Notes: a model not told the origin generated them from the letters alone. A stretch of 64,000 nucleotides of DNA from Calonectria ilicicola (GCA_020809705.1 CP085833.1:3100001-3164000), one strand, 5' to 3'; positions 22,806-35,043 are shown, counted from the stretch's first letter. A program made the numbers and translations.

Positions 22806-23514
22806 GGTGGGTTGTCTGGGTTGCGAAATTGGATTCCAAGAAGAAGGAAGTGTGTGGACGATATGTATTAAGAGAGAAAATGGTCGACGGCCACGCAATC
22901 TCGGGATGTCGTGGTCAAAGCAAGCCTGGCCTGTCAGTGACTTGTCCTTTCGGTCTCCAGATTAACACGAGCTTCTCGGAATATTCTAACTACCAAAGGC
23001 TTATCTGCCCCTGCAACATCCCTATCAATAGAGACACACCACGAGAGCGGGGTCAGCATATTTAAATACGGTTGATTGGCTGTGAGAGGATAAAAGCACG
23101 GTAGCAGTGCATGGTGGTGTTAGAAGTAATGGCACATCGTTGCAGAAGTAAATCAAGGAAAAGTCTAATGGTTAACTTGAGAAAACAAGAAGAAGAAGAA
23201 TACACACAGAACCCATGGAAAAGATAGAAAAGAAAACAATTTTCTTCATTTATTTATAATCATCATTTCAGTTCTCCTTCTTCTTAGAACTGTTGACAGT
23301 CAAGTTTCCATGGTGGCCAGTATTGCCACTAGCGGGTCCTTTGCTAGCCGCGTTGGCCGACCAACGTCTGTGGAATAATGGGCCCTGCTGGGTAACATCA
23401 ACAAGCCCCCATCATAAACCCAAACCCACCTCACAACAACCTCTAACACCATTATATCTCGATCGACTATACCAACAGCCATCGTCACCATACGCACACG
23501 AGATCACAGTCACA
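22806..23514. other. Divergent promoter region between MAPR and coiled-coil genes
   Basis: Non-coding 709 bp; GAA/AAG-rich near 23187-23240. It serves as 5' flank for both neighbours. Confidence 0.55.
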
Positions 23515-25488
23515 ATGTCACAAAGCCCGAGCCTAAATGGTTCTTCAGGCGGGCCCCTCCAGCCCGCACCGGCGGAGCGTGTGAACCAGCAGCGAGAATC
23601 AATATTCTCCAACCTCCGCGGTGAAGGTCGTGAGAGTTCAGTGCACGATAAGATCAGCCAATTTAACAACCTCAGCGTTACCATGCAGTCCAAGCAACTC
23701 GAGCGCAAGGCAGCTGATGCCGCACTCAAGCGCGCCATGGTCGGCCGTGAGGAGGCAGAGACCGAGTTACGGAAATACAAGGACGAAGTTAAGGCCATGC
23801 AGAAGGCTGTTGAAGAAGGAAAGGACCGTGAACGAAGAGTCGGAGAACGCCTAGAAACATTAATGGTGAGCATTGCCGGGACAAGCACCTGACGCTCATC
23901 CTTGCTGACTGATGTGAAGGAAAACTACGGCCGTGCCAAGGAGACACACGCCCACACACAAGCCCTCTGGGAGAAGGAGATCCGACGTGCACGAAAGGAG
24001 ACATTCAAGACACAATCGTCAATCGTCAAGCTTCAAGAGGAATTGAAGTCTGCAAGAGGCGTCCTCAAGACGACTGATGAGAACCTGCAGCGCGAAAAGG
24101 AGCGAAGCAAAGTCCGCGAGCAGGAGGCCTTTACGGCACGCTACCAGATCGTCGGTGTCCAGGAACAGCTCGACCAGGCCCTCGAGCGCATCAAGGTTGT
24201 CGAGCAGGAGCGTGACGCCTTCAAGACGGCAGCTAAGAACGAAGAAGTGGCCCGAATCGCCGCCGAAGGACGCATCCCCCTCCCACCCACCGATAACGCC
24301 GACGACGAATTTGCTTCACCAAAGAAGAGAAAGGAACCTCGCTTGTCTCTATCAATGATGGACATTGTATCATCAGCTGCTAGTGAGGCAGAGATTGAGG
24401 ACCTTAGCATGCAGTTACAATGTGAGCGACAACGAGCCGACCGTGCCCAGGAGATGGTTGAATTTCTCCAGCTGGAATGCCAACTGCGTTGCTGCCCATG
24501 CGCCAAGGCGAAGTCACCACCCCGCCCCAAGAGACGAAGCTCGATTGGTTTGGAGAGCCCTCATGACAAGGTGGTCAAGCTCAACAACTCGGATTTTCAG
24601 GACCGCGCCCCAACCTCTCTCCGTATCGAGGAGCCCCAGACTCAACGTGAACCCGAGCCCCGGACCGAGGAGCCCCAAGAAGACATCACCCCCAAGCCAA
24701 CCATGCCCAGATCCAAAAAGGCCCCTCGCCTAAGTACCATCTTCTGCCCCAAGGAGGGCATCTTCCGTACTGTTTCTGAACAAGAAGCGGAGGCGCTCCA
24801 GGCCAAGAGCCGCGCTGAATCTGAGGTGGCAGACAATGCTCAGGGGGAACTGGAGACAGTTGAGGAGCCTCGCCACGAGTCTCAATCCCAGCGTTCTTCA
24901 AGGGCTAATGAGGATGTTGGGGCGGAGGTGAACGAGCGGGAACGAAACCCTCGCATGTATGCTCGAACTCCTTCTGTGGAACCTCCTTCTTTCGCACTGC
25001 TCGCCCAGGAGCGTGCTTCCTTGGCATCTTTGCTTGATGCTCCTCATGGTGATCCCTATGACGAGATCCACTCAGCCCCTTTACCTTCGATCCCAACCAT
25101 GCCCGACACAGTCTCCCGAACCAATGCTGAAGGTGATAATGAGTTGGCTGGGGAGCCCCGACCCTACACCTCTAATGCGTTTTATACCGTTACCACAACC
25201 ACCTCCGTACCTATCCACGACGATACAGCTCGCAACAGTGCCTCCTTTAACGAGCGACTTCGTACCCCATCCCGTGACAGGGCTACATTCGACCTAACAA
25301 ACCCTGCTCTAACACCGACCATGACTCGGGAACAGGCTCTCGCCAAAATCCGCGAGCGCCGTGGCCGAGCCCGTTCTATGGCCCAAGGCACCATGACGCC
25401 TCGCCGAAAGATGGTTGAGGGCGTTGAGCGTAGGAACATGAGCGCACCTACAGCGAGTGTCTCCGCGGCCGCTTCCAAGAAGCGGTAA
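23515..25488 (+). CDS. Conserved-looking coiled-coil protein of unknown function
   Basis: Two exons (23515-23865, 23920-25488) with a 54-nt intron carrying a CTGAC branch site encode 639 residues. Residues about 45-260 are an uninterrupted run of charged heptads (QSKQLERKAADAALKRAMV, EEAETELRKYKDEVKAMQKA, KLQEELKSARGVLKTTDENL), predicting a long coiled coil. A SPKKRKEPR patch at about 250 looks like a nuclear signal. A short helical segment with CQLRCCPCAK (about 315) follows. The C-terminal half is disordered, acidic and proline-rich, with a last basic helix (TREQALAKIRERRGRARS). I do not recognise the family. A structural role at a spindle, septum or scaffold is possible but not shown. The ATG at 23515 opens a good frame and there is no earlier one. 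Confidence 0.8.
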
Positions 25489-26293
25489 ACGACACCCTGA
25501 TACTCTCGGGCTGGTGCCTGTGACACGACGTGATGAACCTCCTATCAACTATAGCCTTATCCCATCTTTCCTCCCAGGTTGGAGTTGATGTCTGAAAGAT
25601 TGTGGCCATTCCCTCCATCCTCCCCTTGCCACGACGGACTTGTTTGTTGTTCTGCCGGCTTGTTTCGGTATCTGCTTTTCGGGCCAGGCGAAGGAGGCGT
25701 TTTTCATGACCTTGTTTTTCCAATGGTTTTGTTTTTTTGCGCTGTTCGGACAATAAAAGCTGAGCCAGACTTTTGGAGGGAATGATAATTTTTGGTGTTT
25801 GCATTGGTGGTGCATTAGTTTTGATTGAGCTTGTTTTGATGATGCATTTGATGTACGAAGGCTCATGTCTCCTTATCTGTGCTGTCTCTTGGGCCACGAC
25901 GTAATGGGTGGTTTTCTTTTTATTGGTGGCCGTTTGTATACATTGCATTATCTGCGTTAGCCTTGGCTTGTCTGTTTTTATTTCTAGCAAAAAGAATGAA
26001 CTACTTTTGCTCCCTTACAACTTTCGAGAAGCCGAGTGCTTGCTTGCTACAAGTGATTGTCACCCAGTTTTTGTCATTTGTAATATTAGACACAGAAGGC
26101 CACGAGGCATGAGAAAAAAGAATGGTATCAAATTCGAAAGAGGGCACAAAGGTGCACACTAATTGCTATATGCTATATGTATCCAAGACCTTCAACTCCT
26201 ATATGGATGGATGAGCTCCCTTTCATGCTCCCCAACTCCCCTTTTCCCGGCTGGTTCAGCAAATCAAATTCATTTACATTGGGGGAGAGGCCG
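25489..26293. other. Convergent 3' intergenic region
   Basis: 805 bp between the stops of the coiled-coil and BTB genes; T-rich, with TTTTTTG runs near 25731. No gene is seen. Confidence 0.55.
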
Positions 26294-28026
26294 TCAGCTG
26301 CCTAAGAAGCCTCTTGCCATGTTGCGCCCTAGCTGGGAGCTCACGGCGTCAAGCTTGACGGCGACGAGAACGCACTCGACGGCACTCTTGCCGCCCTTGG
26401 AGCTTTGGATGCGGAGGCGCCACTGGCCTGTGAAGATGGTCCACTCTTCGTCACCGGGAGGGACGCTGCCGTCGGTCCGTCGTCTCTTGCGGGGGTTCGC
26501 TGGGGGGATGACGCCGTTGCCGACGCTGCTGGCTGGCGAGTCGACGGCGGAGAGGGGCACGGGCTCCTCGACCACGGACTCCCTGATGTGCTCCTTGCCA
26601 TCGAGTGTAATGGCCGACTCGGAGTCGAGGACGACCCGTACATGGTCCTCGCTTAGCGGCGTGTTGCCCGGTGTTGGAGGCTGGGACCCGGCACCTCCAG
26701 ACGCCATGAGGAGGCCCAGGGGTTGTGTCGTGGGAGGGAGGTTGAGTTTTGTAGCAATGACCTCGAAGAGCTTGGCCACGCGGGCTTTGGTGTCCTTGAA
26801 GAACTCGGCTCTGGGAACACCGCCGGCGAAGTGAATCTTTGTCATCTCGCCGCCAATCTCCAGCACAAGCTCGGCCGGCTTCTCATCAACGTAAGGCCGG
26901 GAGTACTGTACCCAGCCCATGGTAGGCTCTGGCCCTTCATTGAGCACGCTGATGCCGCTCTTCTGGACATTTTCTAACCGCAGTACAATCTCCTCGCGCC
27001 GGCGGGTCGAGTTGTATGTTATGGAATGTGGGATGAGGCGCTGCTCAAGGCCCTTGAAGTGGAAGTAGCGGGCATCGCGTAGCAAGTCTTGGCGGTGTAC
27101 CTCGTCGCGGATGCGGACCGGGTAGCCCCTTAGGAGGCGCAGTAGTTCGGCGAAGGTCTCGGAGCTGCGGTTGGGCACCGACGGCGGGAGGATTGAGGGC
27201 GGGCGGATGAGGCCGTCGCGATCGAGGCCGGGGAAGAGGTCGTCGGGGCGGGAGAAGAAGACGGCAAAGCCAAGAGAGAAGAAATTGGGCGAGTTTCCCG
27301 GGTCGGTGAAGATGTCGCGGGGTATCTGGAACTCGCGGTGGCCGATGGAGATGAAAATGCTCTCCTCGTATAGCTGGGAGATTAGCTTGGGCACTTTAGG
27401 GCCCTAGAGTCAGCACCTTCAATTGGAAAGCAGCGCAGGCATGCGTAGCAGCCATGTGCATGGAGGATTCTCCCACAACGTACAGCTATAGAATTGCGCA
27501 TCTGAAAACAGGCGCACAAAGTGCTGGCCGTCGCGGGGCTGCACATGGTAGCCCTGGAGATGCAGGGAGATGTCGCGGAAGATGACGGGGTCGCGATCGA
27601 TGTAGAGGGTTCGGATGTGAGCATTGGCGCTGTCGCCGTTCTCCTCGGCAGCGCGAAGCTGGCAGAGGAAGTATTGCGAAAAGTACGAAGGGGCTGTTTT
27701 CCGTGCAAGGTCAGCGCATGCGACAGTGAAGCAAGGATGGAGAAGTGGGAGAAAAAAAAAAGCAGCTGTTGCTTGGGGCGCATATGGGGGCCGGCTTGGG
27801 CATGAGTGTGGGAGGAGGAGGAAGAGCCAGCGCCCAGACAGCGCAACGACGTACCGTCAGAAGAGAGCGAGGCGCCTGAGAGCTTGAACAGCTCGCTGCC
27901 GATCTGGATGGGGAAGACGCGCTCGTGAGGGAGGATGTGTGGGATGCGGGCGACTGTCGACTCGGAGAGCGGCTCGACGACGGTGGGAGCGCTGGCGCCG
28001 GCGTCGGACGAGGCGACTGACTCCAT
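26294..28026 (-). CDS. BTB/POZ-domain protein of the yeast YLR108C/MRX16 type
   Basis: Three exons (28026-27855, 27693-27484, 27393-26294) give 493 residues. An N-terminal BTB/T1-like fold spans the first intron: FPIQIGSELFKLSGASLSSDG, then APSYFSQYFLCQL and RTLYIDRDPVIFRDISLHLQGYHV. A second part begins LPKLISQLYEESIFISIGHREFQIPRDIF, followed by SPNFFSLGFAVFF and a LLRGYPVRIRDEVHRQDLLRDARYFHFKGLEQ block, a BTB-like repeat known in this fungal family. The C-terminus carries an RKRRRTDG basic motif and a final conserved domain (EEWTIFTGQWRLRIQ). The molecular role is unknown; BTB domains usually mediate oligomers or cullin binding. The junction between exons 2 and 3 uses an AAAG acceptor, because a nearer TAG acceptor shifts the frame. 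The start is the first in-frame ATG; the frame is open further upstream but without ATG. Confidence 0.86.
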
Positions 28027-28772
28027 TGGGCGAGGTTTTTGGCGGTGGTGATGGTGTCGCACAGCTTTGTTACCCGCGGCTTCTTGCTTTTCTCGCCTTT
28101 TTCCTTCCTTTTTATCGTTCTTAGTCACGGCTGCGTCTCGCTCCGGTCGCACGGAGACGCCATGCTTCGGGGGCGGGTTTGATGCAGGTCCTCGGCGAGC
28201 TGAGATAGGTTGGTTTATATACGGGCTAGCACGCTTTCTAGCGGGTTTCGAGTCCACAGCCTAGGATGGAAAGATAGCTTGCGCCACAATCCAACGGCGT
28301 GGCTGGTGGAGAGAGATTCACCGTCTTGGGTCATGGATGCGACCATGGCGGCCGCTGTGTTCACTAAAGAGGTGCCATGTGTGGTCCCTTTACGAGATCA
28401 GGCGAATCATTCGTCACATAATCATGTCCAGTGGTATTCGTTTTTTTTTTATCTCGCTATGTATGTCCCACGCCCCAGATAAGACCCCTCCTTTCCTCTG
28501 GTAATTGTTTATCATGCTGCCAGGTTATGCCTCTCAACAGCAAGCAACTTTGGTTGTGTTTCCACACGATAGATCCTCTGTCGGCTGTGTATTCCTTTGG
28601 CTGGTGCCTAAGCTTAGGCCTTGTGCTAGGGATTTGAGAGAACTATCAAGGAATTTGACCAATCTCAATTTCCTTGACATCTTCGTCGACCTAGAACGTT
28701 CCACCCAAGTGTCTTACGAAACATTGCCTTTTGCTCAGATGACCAATTGCCATCCGGATGCCGTTTCCCTCC
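28027..28772. other. Intergenic between BTB promoter and RFC3 3' end
   Basis: 746 bp. The first 240 bp continue the open frame of the BTB gene without an ATG and are probably its 5' UTR. No separate gene. Confidence 0.5.
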
Positions 28773-30057
28773 TCATCGACTCATCAACTCGACGCCACTT
28801 CGAATGACGCCCACGACAGCGCCAGTCTGGATGGACTCGCTAGCGCCACTGGCAATTCTATGCTCAATATTCGCCAGGCCATCTAGCCAGGTAATCATCA
28901 CCTCGGCGCTCACCTCCAGTTTAGTTAGCTCGATTGACAGTGCTGTGATGATGTCTGCCAGAGCCAGGCCCTGTGAAACCTTGAGCGCGTTGATTGTGTT
29001 CAAGCAGCTCGTGACATCGGACGTGTTGAGAAGAGTCGACAGGATTTCCTTGATGGCCTCGGGAGGAGGCGCGGCAATACAGTTGTAGATGGTTTCCGTT
29101 GTGATATTGTCCCGCTTTATTTCGCTGTCAGGAATCTTAGGAGCATCCTTTGGTCTAAGCGGAGTGCCTGTTGGAATGTTAGCTGGTTGATTGTATACGT
29201 CCCTGGTTCCTGGACTTACTTGAAGCATGACATGCTTGCAGAACGTTCAAAGCTCTTCGCATATCTCCCTTGCTCAGCTTAACAAGAGCGTCCACTGCCT
29301 CCCCGCCGATGTTCACCTTTTCCTCCTCCACCACCTTGTCTACCAAGACACGAATATCACCTTCCTTTAGGGGGCTGAATCTAAACCGTGTGCATCGACT
29401 CAGAAGCGCCGGGCTCAGCTTGTGCGCATAGTTGGCAATGATACAGAATCGTGTGTTGACAGTGTACTTTTCCATGATGCGGCGAAGCGCCATCTGTGCA
29501 GTACTTGTCATGGCGTCAGCTTCATCCAGGATGATAAGCTTGAAGCCTGCCAGTGCACCGGCTTTGCCCCCCGAGTTAGCACCCATTGTGAAAATCTGCT
29601 TTGTGCTCGCAAACGTCTTGATCTGTTCGCGCACCACGTCGATACCTCGATCGTCGGAGGCATTCAGCTCCAGCACCATCTGACGCATGTTGGCGGCACC
29701 GTAGATTCGTCGCGCGAGGGCCAGAATGGTTGATGTCTTTCCTGTACCAGGGGGGCCATAGAGAAGGAGATGAGGGAGACGGTTGGAATCAATAAACTTG
29801 TTGATGGTAGCGAGGATGTCTTGGTGACCGGAAACATCGTCAAGTGAGTTGGGACGGTACTTTTCGATCCTATAAACATGTCAGCAACCGATCCGTGAGC
29901 TTCATCTGTTCGTCGGGCCGTACCAAGGCAGGCTGTCTTCAGCCTCAACAGGCAGATTAGCTACACTCCGCTTGCCCTTATTGGCTGCAGAGGAAAAAGT
30001 AATGTCCTTGGATGGCCCAGGGGCATCAACATCCATCTCATCTTCAAAGTCCGACAT
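28773..30057 (-). CDS. RFC3: Replication factor C subunit 3 (clamp-loader ATPase)
   Basis: Three exons (30057-29924, 29869-29220, 29167-28773) give 392 residues. After an acidic N-terminus the AAA+ core starts at [22 protein letters not shown]. The Walker A motif GPPGTGKTS is at 83-91 and Walker B is [10 protein letters not shown]. The SRC clamp-loader motif is [10 protein letters not shown], followed by [16 protein letters not shown] and the C-terminal collar domain with [18 protein letters not shown]. The protein loads PCNA onto primed DNA with the other RFC subunits, and serves the Rad24/Ctf18/Elg1 loaders. It is slightly longer than yeast Rfc3 because of the N-terminal tail. An AACGCGTT box lies about 115 bp upstream, fitting G1/S-phase control. 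Confidence 0.97.
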
Positions 30058-30714
30058 TGTGGCTGTGGAAATGTCTGTCGCAGTCGATTCAGATTCACGA
30101 TTGGCGGGTGGGATTTTTTTGGGCGATGCAGCTAGGTCAATTGCTGTGAGGTCATGGCAAGTGGCTGAGAACGCGTTCTGACCGCGTCTGGTCGTGTTGG
30201 TCAATTAAAGACCCTGTCAATGTGGCTTTTTGGCCAATCACTGTCCACCGCCACTACGTGCACCACCAGTTCACCACCAGTTCACCACTCTTGAACTCAA
30301 ACAGGTCAATCACTCAGAGAGACATTGTCAAAAATGATAAAAAATTCTACAGGGCTTTAGGGAAACCATAGTTCCTTTATTCGCAATAAAATCGGGAGCA
30401 AGATGCATCATGCTCCATGCAAAAACACTGTCATGCTATCCAGTCATCTGTCATTTCTCCATCCCGCCCATATAAGGCAACATTACATGATGACATATCA
30501 ATCAAAACCCAACTTCACAACGATGTGCGACAAATACAATGTCTATAGCCATGTTGCAAGGCTCATTTGGTCATTCCCATAGCCCCAAACGCAACGCCAA
30601 TTATTCGTCACCGCCCTATATGTGCATTAAAAGTAGTGTCTAAAGGAATCGTGTGCATGAGACGGCTAAAACTGGAGGATATTATGGCAACGTCTCATTT
30701 TGTTATCGTTCAAC
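30058..30714. other. Intergenic: RFC3 promoter and LCB3 3' flank
   Basis: 657 bp without a gene. Apart from the MluI-type box it holds a CCAAT sequence in TTGGCCAATCA near 30230-30240 and a tandem CACCACCAGTTCACCACCAGTTCACCAC unit at about 30260-30290 (13-bp direct repeat). Confidence 0.6.
30170..30177. promoter_or_regulatory. MluI cell-cycle box (AACGCGTT) upstream of RFC3
   Basis: A perfect 8-bp palindrome containing ACGCGT, about 113 bp before the RFC3 ATG. MBF (Mbp1/Swi6-type) factors bind this core and drive DNA-replication genes at G1/S in yeasts. A second partial copy (CCGCGTC) lies at about 30181. The regulatory role here is inferred from position, sequence and gene function. Confidence 0.65.
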
Positions 30715-32663
30715 TTATTTCATCTCGGCCTGAAGATGGTTTGTGCCCAGTCCTACCAGCTCAAAGGTCATTGGAATCATGGCTACAGCGAACCAAGCAA
30801 TACCTGCGAGAACGTTAGAGCCGCCAATTTGAGAGGTTGAGAAAGAAAGAAATAAAAGGTTTACCTGTATAGACAACAAGTTTTGTCACTACTTCAACAT
30901 CGTATCGCACTCGGGGCTTGACTAGCTGGGAAAACATCTCCTGCTCTCCTAGACCGTCTTCTTCGGTCACGATAATCTCGGGTTCATCCGTCGTTGGTGA
31001 AGCAGTGATATCGCCATTTCCGATCACCTTTTCAGACGAGCCTGCACGAGGTGCCTGCGATCCAGAGGCCATGGTTGCCTTGTCAGAATGATCTTCGTGG
31101 ATATTGTGTAGTTCCATGTTGCTCGACTTGCTCTTCAAGCTAGAATTGCTACCAACACTTTCGCGTCGTTTGCGCTCGCGGTACGCCAGTGTCTCATACG
31201 CATCAGCAGCACTTTGTGGGCCAATAGACACCGATCGGCCGCGAGTGGTTGGATAGCGGATACTCTCTACCATACGTGGGAAGTCTGAAGCCGTAGGGAA
31301 AAGGGTATCTATTCGAGATCCAGGAGGCACAGACTTGTATGTGCTAGCGGGCATGAAGAAGCGTCGGGGCATGTTCATGCCAACCTGCTCAAAAACACGG
31401 AAAAGGTGTGGAAGGAATTTGAGAAGCAAAGGCTTCATGGTCTCACGCCAGGCAAAAATGATGAGGACACCAAAAACGATTCTGGCCACGTTGGCAACCA
31501 AGCCAAGATGCGTGACATCGATGGTGCTATCACCATATGCGTGCGTGTTCCACGGAGACAGTTCCATTTTCCCGTACGTCCAAGTACCGAATTCGAGACC
31601 AATGACGACACCAGCAAATGCGACACTATCATCGTAACAAGGACAGTCATCAGCAGGCTCTGGGTGAATACGCACGAGAACCAGAATGATCAGAGCTGCC
31701 ACGAGCGGGGCCATCCAGGAACTCTCATGCATGTATTGATCCAGTGGGGGACCGTAGTAGAATTCAAGCCAAGAAATGCCAGCACCCATGATAGAACCAA
31801 CAATAACATCGAGGAATCCATGCATACCACAATAAAGACGGCCAAAGATGATGGAAACGGCGTAAAAGTAGGAAAGGAATTCAAGCGTCAGTTTAGTGGT
31901 TGCGGGAAGCGTATTATCTGGGCTGCGCAAGTAAAGGAGCGCATATACGGCGACGGAGACTGCATTCGCACTATGGGTCGACGGAAATCCATATTCGAGA
32001 GCAGCGGATCCAGACATGGTGATGCGATGTAGCGGTGGGGAGAGTGGGCGCGGAAGAGAGTAAAAGTCCTTTACGAAGCCGGTCCAGAACACGCCGAGGG
32101 CCAGGATGTGGACTAGTCTGTGGAAGACAGCATCATTAGTACTATTGTCTTATGCTTCACTCACGCAGCCAGGAGGATCAGTGGTGCGAGACGGCATATC
32201 GCATCGTATCGCATCGCATTGCAAGTATATCCGAAAATACAGGGAGTGACGTACCCTTTACCAAAAGCAGCATAACCGCACCAGAAACATATGGGGAGGC
32301 CGATCATAAAAAAAGTATGGGTTCCAAGGTTGGCGGTAATGGCGAAATAGCTATCGAGGGCCGGTGTCCGCAGCTTCTTCTGCATCCAGGCGAGGTAGGG
32401 CGTCTCCCATCGGATCAGGGGAAGCAACTGCTGGCGCAACGAGTACCGCCATTTCGGCAAGGCGCGCTTGTCTGCGAAGGATGATTAGCACACTGGGAGC
32501 TTCCAGTAAAGGATACGAGGGCAAACAGAAACGGACAATGGTCGAGACTCCTCAGTCCAGCATCCGGCGTCACATCGCCGTCATTGGCCGCGGTTGTAGC
32601 TGGAAGGGTGGCCGTGGCTGTGGTACTTTGAGACGGCGGGGCATCGCGCCGCATGTCGCTCAT
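30715..32663 (-). CDS. LCB3: Sphingoid long-chain base 1-phosphate phosphatase (LCB3/YSR2-like)
   Basis: Four exons (32663-32537, 32471-32255, 32117-30865, 30803-30715) give 561 residues. The lipid phosphatase (PAP2) signature is complete: KDFYSLPRP (Kx6RP), YGFPSTHS (PSxH) and GRLYCGMHGFLD (Rx5Hx3D). Several hydrophobic segments (FFMIGLPICFWCGYAAFG, WMAPLVAALIILVLV, VARIVFGVLIIFAW and a C-terminal pair) fit an ER membrane enzyme that dephosphorylates dihydrosphingosine- and phytosphingosine-1-phosphate. A cytosolic-type Ser/acidic stretch with RSVSIGP and RRESVGS possible phosphosites sits before the last membrane helix. Intron 1 uses a GTCCGT donor, the only GT in the required phase. The ATG choice gives MSDMRRDAPPSQ. 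Confidence 0.93.
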
Positions 32664-33861
32664 GGTGAAATGGGCGGGGAGCGACGCGGAGCTGTATGGA
32701 GGGGGACGGCGAGGGCGGGCGGTTCGACGGTTCGACGTCAATGGCAAAGAGAGGGAGCGGATGCAGGAGGAACTCGAAGAGGGAACATTGAAGTTGGAAG
32801 CACGTGGGGAAACGGGTACGAAACCAGAAGAACGGAGGGCCCTGGTTGTGGTTGGGGCTCTAGGAAGGCCAACCGGGGCGGCGGGCGGCGAACAGGCTCA
32901 AGCAGACGAGACGAGACGAGAGACTAAAAGGTTAAATACGAAAAAAGAAGCCATGGGCAGCCTCAGCTTGAAACAAAATATCAAGAACACAAATAATTAC
33001 TAGTGAGTGATATCCTGCTGGTTACCTTGCTGCTGAAACCTGGCAACACCCGAGATAGACAATCACAGGCGCAATCATCAGCAAAAACAGCTGACTTCTA
33101 GTGACCTAAACTCAACCAACCGAAACCGAGGCGGAGGCGCCCCTCGCTGATCCAACACCACGCCCACTTTGGGTGCCGTGCACGCCCTGCCTACTCAAAC
33201 CCCTGTTTGCTCAATATCCCAGTCTCCTGAGGGGTTCAGTTTGAAAGAGTGCTCGGGGACAACGGATCAAACATATGGCCTCACTTCCAAGGGGGGAGTC
33301 TAGAAGTAAATCACATCAAGCGGTTGACACTGTTTCGCCCGCAAGTCGTCCATCGGCCGCTATACCCTTCCTCGTCATGTTCAAAACGACTTGATGTGGG
33401 GGCTTATAAGATAGCTCATCGACAGCTACAAAGATTTAGCCGCCATCACTTGTGGTCCGGCATGCTGAGACATGTGTTTATTGGACAGGATGAAGCTACA
33501 TGTACCAGTTGATAGTAAAGGGTTTTTTTCTCCTTTGTCTTTTTTTACGACAATGCATTCAAATACAGACAACAGGAAGATGCTCATTGTTAAACATGTG
33601 ACTGCACACAGTGTCCTTAATGCCTGTAGGTGCCCGCCTCTTAGCAATAAGGCCTGAAGACCAAGGCGGAATCGCTACAGCTAAACCTGAGACCCGCTGC
33701 ATCGGGAACGATCCCGTCACTAACAAATCTCAAAAGCTGTGAAGATACCACATGTTTCTCAGTCAAACACCTGAGACCAATCCATATCAGCCCTGTCGAC
33801 TTTTATTCCCGTACATCCTGTATCCGTCCTCCCCTCATACGCCGCGTCTCCTAAGCTGCCA
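32664..33861. other. Divergent promoter region of LCB3 and SDR genes
   Basis: 1.2 kb without a supported gene. ACGAG repeats occur at about 32906-32922. Both neighbours are transcribed away from it. Confidence 0.55.
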
Positions 33862-35022
33862 ATGGCTTTCGCAGGCAAACACTGCGCTGTGGTGGGCGGC
33901 ACCGGCCTCATCGGCTCACATATTGCCAGAGCCTTTGCCAGCCAGGGCGCCGTCGTCTCACTGCTTGGCCGCTCAGCTATAGAAGCTCGATCTAAAATCG
34001 GGCCCCTTCTTGCTCCCTATGTTCCTCCACCTTCGTCTCCTTCAGCTGGAGCCTCTGTTCAATCCCAATCCAGATCCAGCGACATTCCGCTACAACATCG
34101 CTTTATTCGCCTTGATGTTTCTCAACGAGAAACCATAAAGGATGTCTTTGTAGGGAGGAGTAAAGATCAGGTGCGTTTTTTTTAACATCAATTCCGGTCG
34201 ATTGTGTCTCAGTTCAAACTTCGGCCAACTAATCACAAACCCACTACTCATACAGGCCCAAGACACAGTTGGTCCAGTCGATATCCTTGTCAATTGCGCT
34301 GGCATTTCACAGACATCCTTCCTCAAGAGAACTCCAGAGGATGCGCTGAGTGACATCATAGACACTAATCTTATGGCGACGATGCTCGTTTGCAAGCATG
34401 CCAAGGTCCGCCCCCATGGTATGGTTCGGTTTGCTTCCAAAGTCATCAGTTCACTTACACATCCGCCATAGGCTGCATCATCAACGTCTCCAGCCTCATG
34501 GCCACAAAAGGGGGCTCAGGAGCAACAGCTTATGCCGCCTCAAAGGCAGGTGTAGTCGGTATGTAAATGAACTTCCTTCGTAAATCATTCCTCTTCTCCA
34601 TTTTATATAGCTCTCCCACATTTATTGTACAATGCCAAAAATAAGGTCTTTCTAACAACCTTGTAGGCTTCACCCGTGCCCTTTGCCATGAGCTCGGCCC
34701 CCGATCCATTCGCGTCAATGCTCTACTTCCTGGCTGGATCGCCAGTGAAATGTGGGATCGTAAGTACGCCCCTTTTTCCCCTTGTGACTGACCGTGCCAG
34801 GTCTCAAAAACATAACTCCCTTTCATCCAGAAGGGCCAATGCTAATGTACATATGCCGTTCCAGACCTCAAGCCAGAATTGCAAGCAGCTTTCCTCAAAG
34901 ACACTCCACTAAACCGAGTGGGCAATCCAGAGGAAGTTGCAGATGCTGTCGTCTTCCTCGCCTCAAACGCCTTCGCAAATAATTGTGTGCTTAATCTCGA
35001 TGGTGGATTGAGTGCCGCATGA
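33862..35022 (+). CDS. Short-chain dehydrogenase/reductase, 3-oxoacyl-[ACP] reductase-like
   Basis: Five exons (33862-34170, 34256-34418, 34472-34558, 34667-34759, 34865-35022) encode 269 residues. The Rossmann start is CAVVGGTGLIGSHIA, a variant of TGxxxGIG. NCAG follows LVNCAGIS, the catalytic Ser is in CIINVSSLM and the Tyr-Lys pair is in TAYAASKAGVV. The ending EEVADAVVFLASNAFANNCVLNLDGGLS is classical. It resembles the FabG/Oar1/CBR4 group that reduces beta-ketoacyl-ACP in mitochondrial fatty acid synthesis, though the precise substrate is inferred. An insertion rich in Pro/Ser (PPPSSPSAGASVQSQSRSS) extends the region after the second helix. Its stop lies only 21 nt from the stop of UBA2 on the other strand. 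Confidence 0.88.
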
Positions 35023-35043
35023 TACACCCTTGGCTCCAGCCAA

